This document shows positions 16,143 to 25,100 of a stretch of 40,137 bases of DNA, piece after piece (positions within the stretch are counted from its first letter, which is position 1; the number at the start of each line of letters is the position of its first letter). Origin of the DNA: a virus; the IMG/VR virus record IMGVR_UViG_3300035698_001611, positions 1 to 40,137 of that record; one strand, given 5' to 3'. The notes under the pieces are model-generated. The model ran no database searches. It saw only the letters and a list, made by a program, of their open reading frames with translations, and was not told the DNA's origin. The translations under genes were made by a program, and so were the position numbers.

Positions 16143-18488
16143 TTATCCGTTAAATTTTATTTTACTTGTTTTTTTTGCTACTCCTTTTTGCCCTCTATTG
16201 TCCCTTTTATTATTCTCTACCTTAGAAACCATGTCTGCCATTTCATGAATTATATTATTCAATTGCCCAGAAGTTGTTCCGCTATCAGTTGCTGCTGTTT
16301 TAATTGCTTTTACAATAGTTTGAGTTTTATCCTGCTGGTCTCTATAAGATGCTTTTACAACATAACTTCCTGCTTTTATTCCTTTATACATCTCTTTGTT
16401 CTCATTAATATCTTTTTGAGTTACTTCATGAAAAGTCATATCTGCTTTATTTCTTAACTCTTTTGGCAAGTAAGCAGAAAATACTTTAGAAGAAATAGCT
16501 GCCATTTCAGAAACATTCTCACCATAACCTATATTTATTGCATCACCTATCTCTCTTTTAATAGCAGCAGATCCACTCTCTAATCCAGATAAATTACCAT
16601 CCTCGTCTATTACACTTATTAAATTAGACTCTGACTTACTTTTTATTGAAGGTAAGGGAGCTAATGAAGAGTATTTTTGAGCATTTTCACCTGCTAGAAC
16701 TGTCATCTCTAATGTTTCGACCTCGTTATTAGTTAATGTTTTATCTTGGGCAAGAACTTCTTTAGCTAATTTACCTTCATATATCTTTGTATCCGCTTTA
16801 AAGTTTGGATTTGTAATATCCTTCCCCGCTTTATCTTGAATAGTTGCTTCTGGAGGTAATATTTTCTGGTCTTTTAAGGATGAAATTGCTTTCTTGTTAG
16901 ACAAGAATACTCTCTTCTCTACACTAGTTGCCTCTCTTCCTGACTGTCTAAAACCACCACCTTGTTCTTTTCTATATAATGCAGCTGTCTTTTTAAAAGT
17001 ACCTTTTTCATTTGTGATAACTCTCCATAAAGCCTGAGATTGCTCTTCAGCATCTCTAATAGTACCATCAGAATTTAATCTCTCTATTTTTTCCTGTCTA
17101 TTATTTTGGTATGTAATAACAATTTGATTGTCTGTACGTTCAATATTATCAATCATTTGATCCTTGTCGCCACCTGCTGCTTTATTTGTTCTTATAACAA
17201 CATCTTTTGCGGTAACCTCAAACTTATCTGCGTCATCAGAAACCAAAGAGTTGACATCGTCCATAACACTAATAGAAGCCTCTTGTTCTTCTCTTAATCT
17301 ACCTTCATATGCAGTTTCTTGTTGTTTTTGTTGTGGACTATAACCACCAGTAATCGTTGTTTTATCATTTATTTGAGACTCAATTTGATTACTAACTATA
17401 TTCCTTGCTGCTTTTTGCTGATCTGCTGTAAGCTTCATCACAGGACCTCTATCAGAGGTGATATTGTATTCTATAAAATACTTTTTATCAACTCCAGGGT
17501 ATCTTTCTTCAAATTCAGTTAATGTTTGAGCATAGTGATACCCTCTTTCTAGTAAAATTGACCCTGCATTTGTGTTATTAGAAACCATTTCTCCTGAGAT
17601 AGCAGGTCCAACAACAGCATCAACCTCTGTCTTTAGCCATCCCTCAAATGTTTTTTGTGTACCATCGTCTTCTTCCCCAAAGTTCCCGTATTTTTTAAAA
17701 CTTTCCTGAGTAACAACTTCACCTCCACCCGATATCGCACCAGCTCTTTTTTTAACAGCATTTATCATTACCCCAATTTGCTCAGTAACTCTTTTTGTTG
17801 CATTTTTTAAATCAAATCTATCTAACTTAAAATTCATCAAGTTATTCATAGTATTTGGATTCTGAAACTTCTCTTTTTGAGTTTCATAGTCAGGCATAAT
17901 GCTATATATACCATCCTTATCTTTACCCATAGTAACTAAATGCATTTGTCCATTTATAGGATTACTCCAGAGTTTTTTGTTTTTTAAATTACCTAAACCT
18001 TCAATATGCTTGTTTAATTCAATCTCAAACTCACTTGCTTCAGGAGCATTAGTTGTTTTTAAAATAGCTAATCTAGCCATTGCTTGAGTAGCCCATTTAT
18101 CCCAACCTTTTACAGCAGTACTTAAATTAGAGTATCCATTCTTTTGCTGCTGCATGAATAATTTAAAATCTTTTGGTTTTATCAAACCACGCTTTAACAT
18201 ATTCGATTGTACTCTTAAAGCTTCAGTAGACATGTTTGATCCATTTATCAATAAACTTGCGGCATCTTGATTGTTTACATCTTCAACCTTACTTAGTTGA
18301 TCCATAGAGGACTGAGTAGCCTCATCTAAAGCATCTTTTTGTTTTTGCCTATCGTCTCTAATTGCCTCAGCACCTTTGGTTAAAGTGCTAGCAATTTTAG
18401 ACCAATCTACTTGAGTACTTTCTACATTTCTCTGAGCGTAAATAGAATACTTGTTAGCTCCCTGTGGTATGTTTCTTTCTTCTGCCAT
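16143..18488 (-). CDS. Probable internal virion protein, 781 aa
   Basis: A 781-aa, mostly helical, polar protein rich in Gln, Lys and Asn, with no enzyme motif. The N-terminus NIPQGANKYSIYAQRNVEST is followed by long helical stretches and a Lys-rich C-terminus. It lies between an Ala-rich 288-aa protein and the giant 3234-aa protein with gaps of only 5 bases on each side. That order matches the three-part ejection sets of podoviruses (T7 gp14, gp15 and gp16), in which the middle protein forms the periplasmic part of the channel. This role is inferred from order and composition, not from sequence likeness. Confidence 0.7.
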   Translation of the reverse strand: MAEERNIPQGANKYSIYAQRNVESTQVDWSKIASTLTKGAEAIRDDRQKQKDALDEATQSSMDQLSKVEDVNNQDAASLLINGSNMSTEALRVQSNMLKRGLIKPKDFKLFMQQQKNGYSNLSTAVKGWDKWATQAMARLAILKTTNAPEASEFEIELNKHIEGLGNLKNKKLWSNPINGQMHLVTMGKDKDGIYSIMPDYETQKEKFQNPNTMNNLMNFKLDRFDLKNATKRVTEQIGVMINAVKKRAGAISGGGEVVTQESFKKYGNFGEEDDGTQKTFEGWLKTEVDAVVGPAISGEMVSNNTNAGSILLERGYHYAQTLTEFEERYPGVDKKYFIEYNITSDRGPVMKLTADQQKAARNIVSNQIESQINDKTTITGGYSPQQKQQETAYEGRLREEQEASISVMDDVNSLVSDDADKFEVTAKDVVIRTNKAAGGDKDQMIDNIERTDNQIVITYQNNRQEKIERLNSDGTIRDAEEQSQALWRVITNEKGTFKKTAALYRKEQGGGFRQSGREATSVEKRVFLSNKKAISSLKDQKILPPEATIQDKAGKDITNPNFKADTKIYEGKLAKEVLAQDKTLTNNEVETLEMTVLAGENAQKYSSLAPLPSIKSKSESNLISVIDEDGNLSGLESGSAAIKREIGDAINIGYGENVSEMAAISSKVFSAYLPKELRNKADMTFHEVTQKDINENKEMYKGIKAGSYVVKASYRDQQDKTQTIVKAIKTAATDSGTTSGQLNNIIHEMADMVSKVENNKRDNRGQKGVAKKTSKIKFNG

Positions 18489-18493
18489 AATAT

Positions 18494-19360
18494 TTATATT
18501 GATAACCTACCATTTACAATTTTAAATCCATTTTTTACGGCATATTTTAGTTGTTCTGGCGTTAGATTCATCGCTGCAACTTCAGCCCTGAACTGAGGAT
18601 CACTCATCTGAGAGATGCCTGACACCATTGGTTTATACTTCTCTTGACCAGGAAGATCATTGGCTGTTACTGATTTTGCAAAAAGATCAGGGTTACCATA
18701 CTCATTTTTAGTTGATGTTCTCATCGCGCTGTAAGCATCAGATGAATTAGTTTTTGTCATTGCTAAAGCTTTTCCTATATCTTTATCTTCTCTTGACTTC
18801 GCATATAAAGGGAAAAATGACGCTGCTGAGGATGCTGCTTGACCAAGACCAGCCATCGCATTTTGTTGAGCTACTGCTTTTGCTTCAGCCGCATCACGAG
18901 AAATTTGCTGCTGATCCGCAGCAGCACCCACAGACATATCTTTTAAGTCTGCGCCAATAGCCTGTTGTTCTAAAACTTGTGCTTTTTCTAAATCAAATAA
19001 CTCTTTATTTTTGTCAATACGAATTTGTTCATTTGTTAAAGTAGCCGCCGCCCCTACAGTGCCAACACCCGCCGCTAAGTTACGAGGATCACCTTCCTGT
19101 AAAGCCTGAATGCTTTGTTGTTGAGCCTGTAAGTTTGCACGAGTTTCTTCGTCATAGCCATCTAAAGGGACATTTAATTTTTGTAAGTACTCAATTTCTG
19201 CTTGTTTTTTAGCCTCCTCCATTAATTTTTCAGACGCTGCCAATGCTTTTGATTCAGCGTCAGCAGCTGCCGCAGCCTGGCTAAAACTCATTCCCATTGA
19301 GGCTAACCCTGTTGCTGCACCTATTCCTGCTGCGATTGCTGTTGCTGTTGCTACTGCCAT
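18494..19360 (-). CDS. Alanine-rich internal virion protein with membrane-active N-terminus
   Basis: A 288-aa protein whose first ~30 residues are Ala/Gly-rich and hydrophobic (MAVATATAIAAGIGAATGLA...), typical of the small ejection protein of podoviruses that inserts in the host outer membrane. The middle is a long Gln/Ala-rich helical region (LQAQQQSIQALQEG; ADQQQISRDAAEAKAVAQQN). The C-terminus is more globular (AMNLTPEQLKYAVKNGFKI). It is the first of the three co-oriented, tightly packed genes that form the likely ejection set. The gp14-like role is inferred. Confidence 0.75.
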   Translation of the reverse strand: MAVATATAIAAGIGAATGLASMGMSFSQAAAAADAESKALAASEKLMEEAKKQAEIEYLQKLNVPLDGYDEETRANLQAQQQSIQALQEGDPRNLAAGVGTVGAAATLTNEQIRIDKNKELFDLEKAQVLEQQAIGADLKDMSVGAAADQQQISRDAAEAKAVAQQNAMAGLGQAASSAASFFPLYAKSREDKDIGKALAMTKTNSSDAYSAMRTSTKNEYGNPDLFAKSVTANDLPGQEKYKPMVSGISQMSDPQFRAEVAAMNLTPEQLKYAVKNGFKIVNGRLSI

Positions 19361-19361
19361 A

Positions 19362-19772
19362 TTATAATATTTTAATCATTTCTTTGTTATAACTATCCCC
19401 TTCGATATATCCATTATCAACATAATGACTTATTAAGGATTTTGATTTTATTAAAGCATAAGAATATTTACATCCACTTATCTTTAAGGTATTAGTTAGT
19501 GTACCTATCAGAACATCTAATGCTTCTTTTCTTTTTAATTTATCTTTGTATTTAAAGTTGGATATGATCCAATCACACCAACCAACTTTTGAATTTGTAA
19601 TATAAATATATCCTGCGCAAACAGGAATATCTTTATCATAAACTATAAAACCTCCTTTACCATCATCAGGTAAAAAATCTTTTTCTGGAGGTGTCCATCT
19701 CCACTCTCTCCACCATTTACATAGAATATCTTCGTAGTCGTCTTCTTTTAAAGCTCTTATCTGTAAATTCAT
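19362..19772 (-). CDS. GNAT-family N-acetyltransferase-like protein
   Basis: A 136-aa protein resembling the phage type of GNAT acetyltransferase often found among tail genes. It has the N-terminal IRALKEDDYEDILCKWW, a GGFIVYDKDIPVCAGYIY beta region (about 40-57), WCDWIISN on the central strand, a helix after KDKLKRKEALDVLI (in the place of the acetyl-CoA pyrophosphate loop and helix) and a C-terminal YSYALIKSKSLISHYVDNGY. The classical Q/RxxGxG/A loop is not clear. It would transfer acetyl groups to an unknown target, perhaps a virion or host protein. It sits between the tail-fibre genes and the ejection genes, ending 1 base before the 288-aa gene. Confidence 0.7.
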   Translation of the reverse strand: MNLQIRALKEDDYEDILCKWWREWRWTPPEKDFLPDDGKGGFIVYDKDIPVCAGYIYITNSKVGWCDWIISNFKYKDKLKRKEALDVLIGTLTNTLKISGCKYSYALIKSKSLISHYVDNGYIEGDSYNKEMIKIL

Positions 19773-19776
19773 ATCA

Positions 19777-19784
19777 CAAATATA
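19777..19784 (-). promoter_or_regulatory. Candidate Bacteroidota -7 box
   Basis: Reading leftwards the sequence is TATATTTG, an exact match to the Bacteroidetes -7 element TAnnTTTG. It lies in the 20-base gap before the GNAT gene. The ATG is only 4 bases beyond it, so the transcript would be leaderless or nearly so. No good -33 TTTG was seen. Chance occurrence in AT-rich DNA is possible. Confidence 0.3.
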
Positions 19785-19792
19785 CAGATTTT

Positions 19793-20629
19793 CTATGGAT
19801 TACTTTTCATCACACTACTGCCGACAGAAAACAATTCTACAGGGCTTGTTGAATTGTTACTTAACTTAAATTCTAAGTAATATCCCCTTGCTCCATGAGA
19901 CTCAGCAACTGAGTTCTTTATAAACATAATATACTGTCCCACACTAGGAAGCATAGCCCCAGTGATTGTTGTATTTATTGTGATGGTCTTTAAATTACCC
20001 CCTGTTGTCGATTGCTTTACTGCTACAATAGTACCGCTTAGAATAGGAGTAGTTGTGGCAACCCCTCCATTTAAAGTGACGCTATAAACCGCATCACCAA
20101 TACTAATAATTGTACCAATAGAAACAGAAAACTCTAAAAGAACGGTAGCTCCACTTCCTGTAATCCCAATACAAGTCCCGATACCATTTGCGGATCTTTC
20201 TTTCCAGTTCAAGGTACCCTCATTTGTTCTAAGGTAGCTAAACCACTCTCCTTCTTTTTGAACGAAATAAGTTTCTAGCATTGCCCCTGGATTTCCATCC
20301 GTCAAATCTGTACTTAAAGCCACACACTCCCAAGCTGCCTCAATTGTATTGTCTGCTGTTGTTGTAGACTCATAGGATAAAGTCTTGAACAACTTTATAC
20401 TCTGCGTTGGCTCTGCATTAAACACGCTTGTTATAGTAGTATCGTACTGATCCCCATAAAAATTATTACGTATAGTATTTGTATTATGCCTCCATAAGTT
20501 ACCGCCCTTGAAGCTATAAAAGAAACTATTCATTCCTATCATATACTCTGGATGGTAGCTATAGAACGAAGGGAAGCCCTTCGCTGCATCGCTATATGAT
20601 ACTGTACTATTTACACAATTTAAAGCCAT
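19793..20629 (-). CDS. Tail or fibre-associated structural protein, 278 aa
   Basis: A 278-aa protein of a family I recall from Bacteroidota phage tail clusters. It has KGFPSFYSYHPEYMIGMN and FKGGNLWRHNTNTIRNNFYG in the first third, then SVFNAEPTQSIKLFKTLSYE. The C-terminal half is a Gly/Thr/Ile-rich beta region, as in fibre or spike shafts. It has no signal peptide. It lies between the 494-aa Cys-rich tail protein and the GNAT gene. A role as a distal tail or host-contact component is likely from context. Confidence 0.65.
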   Translation of the reverse strand: MALNCVNSTVSYSDAAKGFPSFYSYHPEYMIGMNSFFYSFKGGNLWRHNTNTIRNNFYGDQYDTTITSVFNAEPTQSIKLFKTLSYESTTTADNTIEAAWECVALSTDLTDGNPGAMLETYFVQKEGEWFSYLRTNEGTLNWKERSANGIGTCIGITGSGATVLLEFSVSIGTIISIGDAVYSVTLNGGVATTTPILSGTIVAVKQSTTGGNLKTITINTTITGAMLPSVGQYIMFIKNSVAESHGARGYYLEFKLSNNSTSPVELFSVGSSVMKSNP

Positions 20630-20648
20630 TGTTTTATTTATTTATTTA

Positions 20649-22133
20649 TTATGTTGCACAATGTACTGCATCTCCACAAGTATATGTTTGAGCGCTATAC
20701 AAAGTAGCATTTGCAGTTCCTGATGAATTTAGATTAGTTACTGTTCCACAGTATATAGCTCCTGACCCTGGGGTTCCAACTTGAAACTGAACAACATCAT
20801 TTAATGAAAATGTAAAGTCGTTTTCAACAGTATAAACTAAAGCTGTATCACACTGGTCAATGGTATATAATAACGCAAAACAATCAAGAAGATCTAGAAT
20901 TTCTCCAAAAGAATTTATCTGATAAACAGAATGAAAATATGAAATATGATACCAACCACTATCCCCAACAAATATTGTGCTTAGAGCAGAATTTAAGTAT
21001 ACAAAACCTCCAACCGTAAAAGAACTACTATATACTGTTGTTGTAGGAGTTCCAGGTAATGAACAAGCTCCACTAGATGTGCTAATTGAATCACTCATTA
21101 AGTGACCTAAAGGAGCAGATGTGCATGCTACTGAAGAAATTACGACTCCATTTCTTATTCCTAAAGCTGTCGTTCCATTTATAATATACTTTATAGTTCC
21201 ACTATCATTTAAATATGTAGAACCATTTGCATCTGTAAAAACAAAGTTCCCTACCTCTGGAATAGTATTTACATCTACCGTAAAAGGAGTAGATGTCCCT
21301 GATGCGTTTCTTACAAAATAATAAGTTTGGCCTTGAGCTGTATTACATACTGCATCGTTTTGAGGTATAGATGAAGAAAAACCTGGTAAAGCCGCTGGAC
21401 AGTCTATCTCATATGCGAAAAATGTTCCACAATAAGGAGCTGATACTTTTAGATTCATTGTTGTTGGACTTGCCGTTGACTTAGGAACCACCATTGTAAA
21501 TACTGGACTTCCAAACAATGCTCTTCCACACATAGCATTAGTAACTGTTAAAGGATATAATGTCCCTTGTGCTACATAAGATCCACCTGTATAACTGTAG
21601 TTCTCTGGAGCGTCTCCAACAACACAGACTCCAGGAGTTACACTTGTATTTGTGTATGGTATTATAATATTAGCTGAATCACTACCTACATATGTTGGGT
21701 CTCCTGTTCCCTGATTATTTATCCCAGAGTAATCAACAGCAGTTCCACTTCCATCTACTAATGTAGTTCCATCATTTCCTTTCGCTGTTAAACGATTATA
21801 GTTTGTTGAATTATAATTAGCAAGAACACCATCAGCAATACTACTTCCCATATAAAAATATAGAACAATAGCTCCTGTTGTACTAGCTACATCAAAATTA
21901 ACATCAAAAAATCCATTAGCACTTATTGATACACTTATCCCGTTTCCACAGGCAACCTCACACGTTCCACAGGCCTGTGCATTTAATAGCACACCTGATA
22001 ACTGCTGTCTAACAATACCTCCTTGAGAGTAGTACCCATCCGCAGCTAATACAGATAAGGTACTATTCGTATATAAAGTTGTTGCTTGTGCAAAATTTAA
22101 TCCATCAAAACAATATGTTCCTAATGCTCCCAT
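20649..22133 (-). CDS. Tail fibre/receptor-type protein with Cys-bounded beta modules
   Basis: A 494-aa, Thr/Ser/Gly/Asn-rich, beta-type protein with regularly spaced cysteines and almost no Lys. At least two modules of about 70-80 aa share a pattern: a Cys, an aromatic-rich strand, (V/F)GxFV(F/Y)xD or similar, a short strand with Y/I, then GxV or GE followed by Cys. The first runs from CNTAQGQTYYFV to ISSVAC and the second from CSLPGTPTTTVY to LDLLDC. A similar module ends the 1589-aa protein upstream. The architecture suits a surface-exposed tail fibre or adhesin that binds the host. The exact receptor is unknown. Confidence 0.65.
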   Translation of the reverse strand: MGALGTYCFDGLNFAQATTLYTNSTLSVLAADGYYSQGGIVRQQLSGVLLNAQACGTCEVACGNGISVSISANGFFDVNFDVASTTGAIVLYFYMGSSIADGVLANYNSTNYNRLTAKGNDGTTLVDGSGTAVDYSGINNQGTGDPTYVGSDSANIIIPYTNTSVTPGVCVVGDAPENYSYTGGSYVAQGTLYPLTVTNAMCGRALFGSPVFTMVVPKSTASPTTMNLKVSAPYCGTFFAYEIDCPAALPGFSSSIPQNDAVCNTAQGQTYYFVRNASGTSTPFTVDVNTIPEVGNFVFTDANGSTYLNDSGTIKYIINGTTALGIRNGVVISSVACTSAPLGHLMSDSISTSSGACSLPGTPTTTVYSSSFTVGGFVYLNSALSTIFVGDSGWYHISYFHSVYQINSFGEILDLLDCFALLYTIDQCDTALVYTVENDFTFSLNDVVQFQVGTPGSGAIYCGTVTNLNSSGTANATLYSAQTYTCGDAVHCAT

Positions 22134-22147
22134 TTATAATTAATTTA

Positions 22148-25100
22148 TTAACAAGTAGTTACTGCTGTAACTAGCCCGAATTGATTTACTCTTATATAAT
22201 CTGTTGCACTTATTTTATAAAGCCCTTGTGCTAAGGTTGTTCCTACAGTTCCATTTGAAGAGGAATATGCAAAATCTCCATACACTGGCAACGCATTACT
22301 ACCTGTATGATAATAAGTTGTATTTAATGATTGTCCACAGACAACAGTTGCATTTTGCTGTATCGTACTACTGGTATAAGACGTATATGTTACAGAGCAA
22401 TCACAGCAAGCTGAAGCAGCTGAAGATGCGTCATAACAGAACTCCTGACAACTTGTCAATCTATAGTCATATATCAGATACAAGTACTGATTTCCTGCTG
22501 GTAAACTTAATCCTGAAACAGTAGCTTGGTACAATCCTGTTGATGGATTTGTTACACTACCATTTGCAATGGTTGTTGATGCCGTAATTAAAGAAGCGAT
22601 ATCTGCTTGATTATTAGCATACAATGTATTACTAGATAAATACTTGAAATTATCACTAGGATATCCCCAGTCATAATTGTCAAACTCTATTTTATTAGAC
22701 CTCATCGTTAAGTTTACTCCATCATAAGGGAAGACTCCTAACGACCTAACTCCAACCTGAGCATCATATGTTGACCCAACAAGGTTACTGCTCCCAAACA
22801 AGGCTAAATCCGAGTCTATAGGACTGATAGTTACACTATCTGTCCAGCTATACTCTACATGTATGAAATCCCCTGAATCTTCAGGTGAGTTTAGAACAAC
22901 TTTAACTACTGTTATATTACTCTGAATAGGACAATTTGCTGATAATGTAAAAGAAGCTATTGATACAGATGTAATTGTTACTATCGCATTCGTAGGTGTA
23001 TTTAGAGTTTTATCAAAACTAAATGTTCCAGTTCCTGTTAGTGTTGAACTTGTGGTTGTTACGCCATTCCATAAAACAGAGATGGTTATAGAGCCACTTT
23101 GAATTGTATAGTCAAAATCACATTGTCCAATTACTCCTCCATAATTTACGGTAGTAATAATAGGAGATGCAATTGCTAACGAATCTCTTTGTAGTGTATA
23201 TCCACAAGCTGCAATCTCTGGAGGTAAAGGAATAAAGTTACAATTCATTCCAAGCACATACTCATTCATATAAGGGTCATATCCACCTAACTTTTGAGTT
23301 TGTATTGATTCAAAAAATTGATCTCTAAACCACGACCTCATACCATTAGAAGAAATAACCTCCAAAGAGTCATTATTTCTGCTTGTTCCTCTTAGTTTTA
23401 ATACCGCTCCTCTTTTTACGTCTGTGAAATACATGTCGTACCCCCAAGCAACAAAGCTTTCGGGGTTATAACTAATTCCAAACTCTTCGATACGTGCTAT
23501 TTGCGTACCTAAAACCTGTGGAACTGAAGCAATAACTCCTCCTCCAGTACTATCACTAATTAAATTCTTTCCTGCTAATACATACGTTATTCTATCTTCT
23601 TGTAAAACCAAGATATCAGTTTCACGAGGATGCATTTTCTGAATTGGACCAAAAGAAGTTTCACAATCTTTAAAGTTTACTAACCCTAAGTTAAATTCAT
23701 TAAGGTTGTTTACACCACTATTACTACTGTAAACACCACTATAAGTGATACTTTCAAATCTATCCGCCTCCTTATAATCTTGATTAGAGACCGCTAAAAC
23801 TCTCTGTCCTAAGACCATAGCTCTACCCGCTAACGAATCTTTTATTTTAAAACTTTCAACTCCATTACCAAAAGTAAAACAGTCTTGGAAATTTAAATTA
23901 ATCACAGCGTCCTGAGAAGCGGTTTGATCTTGATCTCCTAAATCTGAATTTACTCCAGACATATGGTATCCTGATGGTTGTGATATTGGAAAAGATTCAG
24001 AAGCATCATAGTACAATTCTGCGTTTGCATCTATTGGTTCGCTTTCAAAAACCATTAATGTATTTGTTCTCTGAACAATTAATTCAACCTTTAAATCAGC
24101 CGTTCTATTCGATTGCGGCCAAGGTCTAAAACACCCATGCATTCCAGAGGCTACTCCAAGATATAATGGATCTGTAGCTAATTGTGTTGACGCTTGTATC
24201 CATTGAAAATTAACTTCAAAAGACGTACACGAAATATTATCAGCGGTCCCATTGGTATCAAGTATATCACTTCCAGGAGATCCTGTAGGAACAGCAAGAA
24301 CCGAGTTAAACGTAACAGGAGTTTCATCAGAAACATTCCCTGGGTCTGCTAACTCAGGATTAATATTATCTCCAAGCCACCATCTTCTTAAATCAAGGTA
24401 GTCATTGTTTGAAACATATTGTTGATCCCATTCCCAAAGGATCTCTTGACAATCTCCTCCGTTATAAGTATCATTTCTAAAAGCAGTTACCTTCATTTTA
24501 ATAGTAGATCCAGCTGGTACAGTGTAATTTGTTGTAGCTGCCCCACTACCTAAAGTGTCTTGAGTAAAACAAGGATATGCGATTTTTCTAGCATTTGTAC
24601 ACCCATACGCATCATTTCTTCTCTCTATGTCTCCGTATTCTATAACAGAGTCTTCAGAAATAGAAATGTCAAAATTTTGATTCTTCATTTGCATATACAA
24701 CCCAGAAAGTTGACTAGAATTTTCTCCTAGTTCACTATCTATAGCTAAAAAATCTCTAGACTCAGCATCTATTTCTAAGACCTCTACTTTTTCTAGTCTT
24801 GATAATGGTCCTGATACATCTGCTTTTACTATTAAAGTCTGACCTTTAGCAACCTTATTCGCATTATCTCCTTCTAATTTAAAGAACACCATATTGTCAC
24901 TAGGTCTTACGTAATAAAAGTTAGAGTATATTGTTTCGTAATTCCCTAAGCTTGGTTTTACTACAAACTTATATCTCTCTGCCCAATAAGGAGCAAGAGA
25001 GCTAACAGCAACTTGTATGCTGTTTCTTGTATCACTATTTCCTGGCTCTACATAAACAGTATTTCTTTCAGATACTAGTACTGTAGAAGACCTTCCGTAG

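Noticed and set aside
22204-22524. 106-codon open frame opposite the end of the 1589-aa gene
   Set aside because: Composition (His/Leu/Tyr-rich) reflects the antisense of the Thr/Ser/Asn-rich tail gene; no recognisable pattern.
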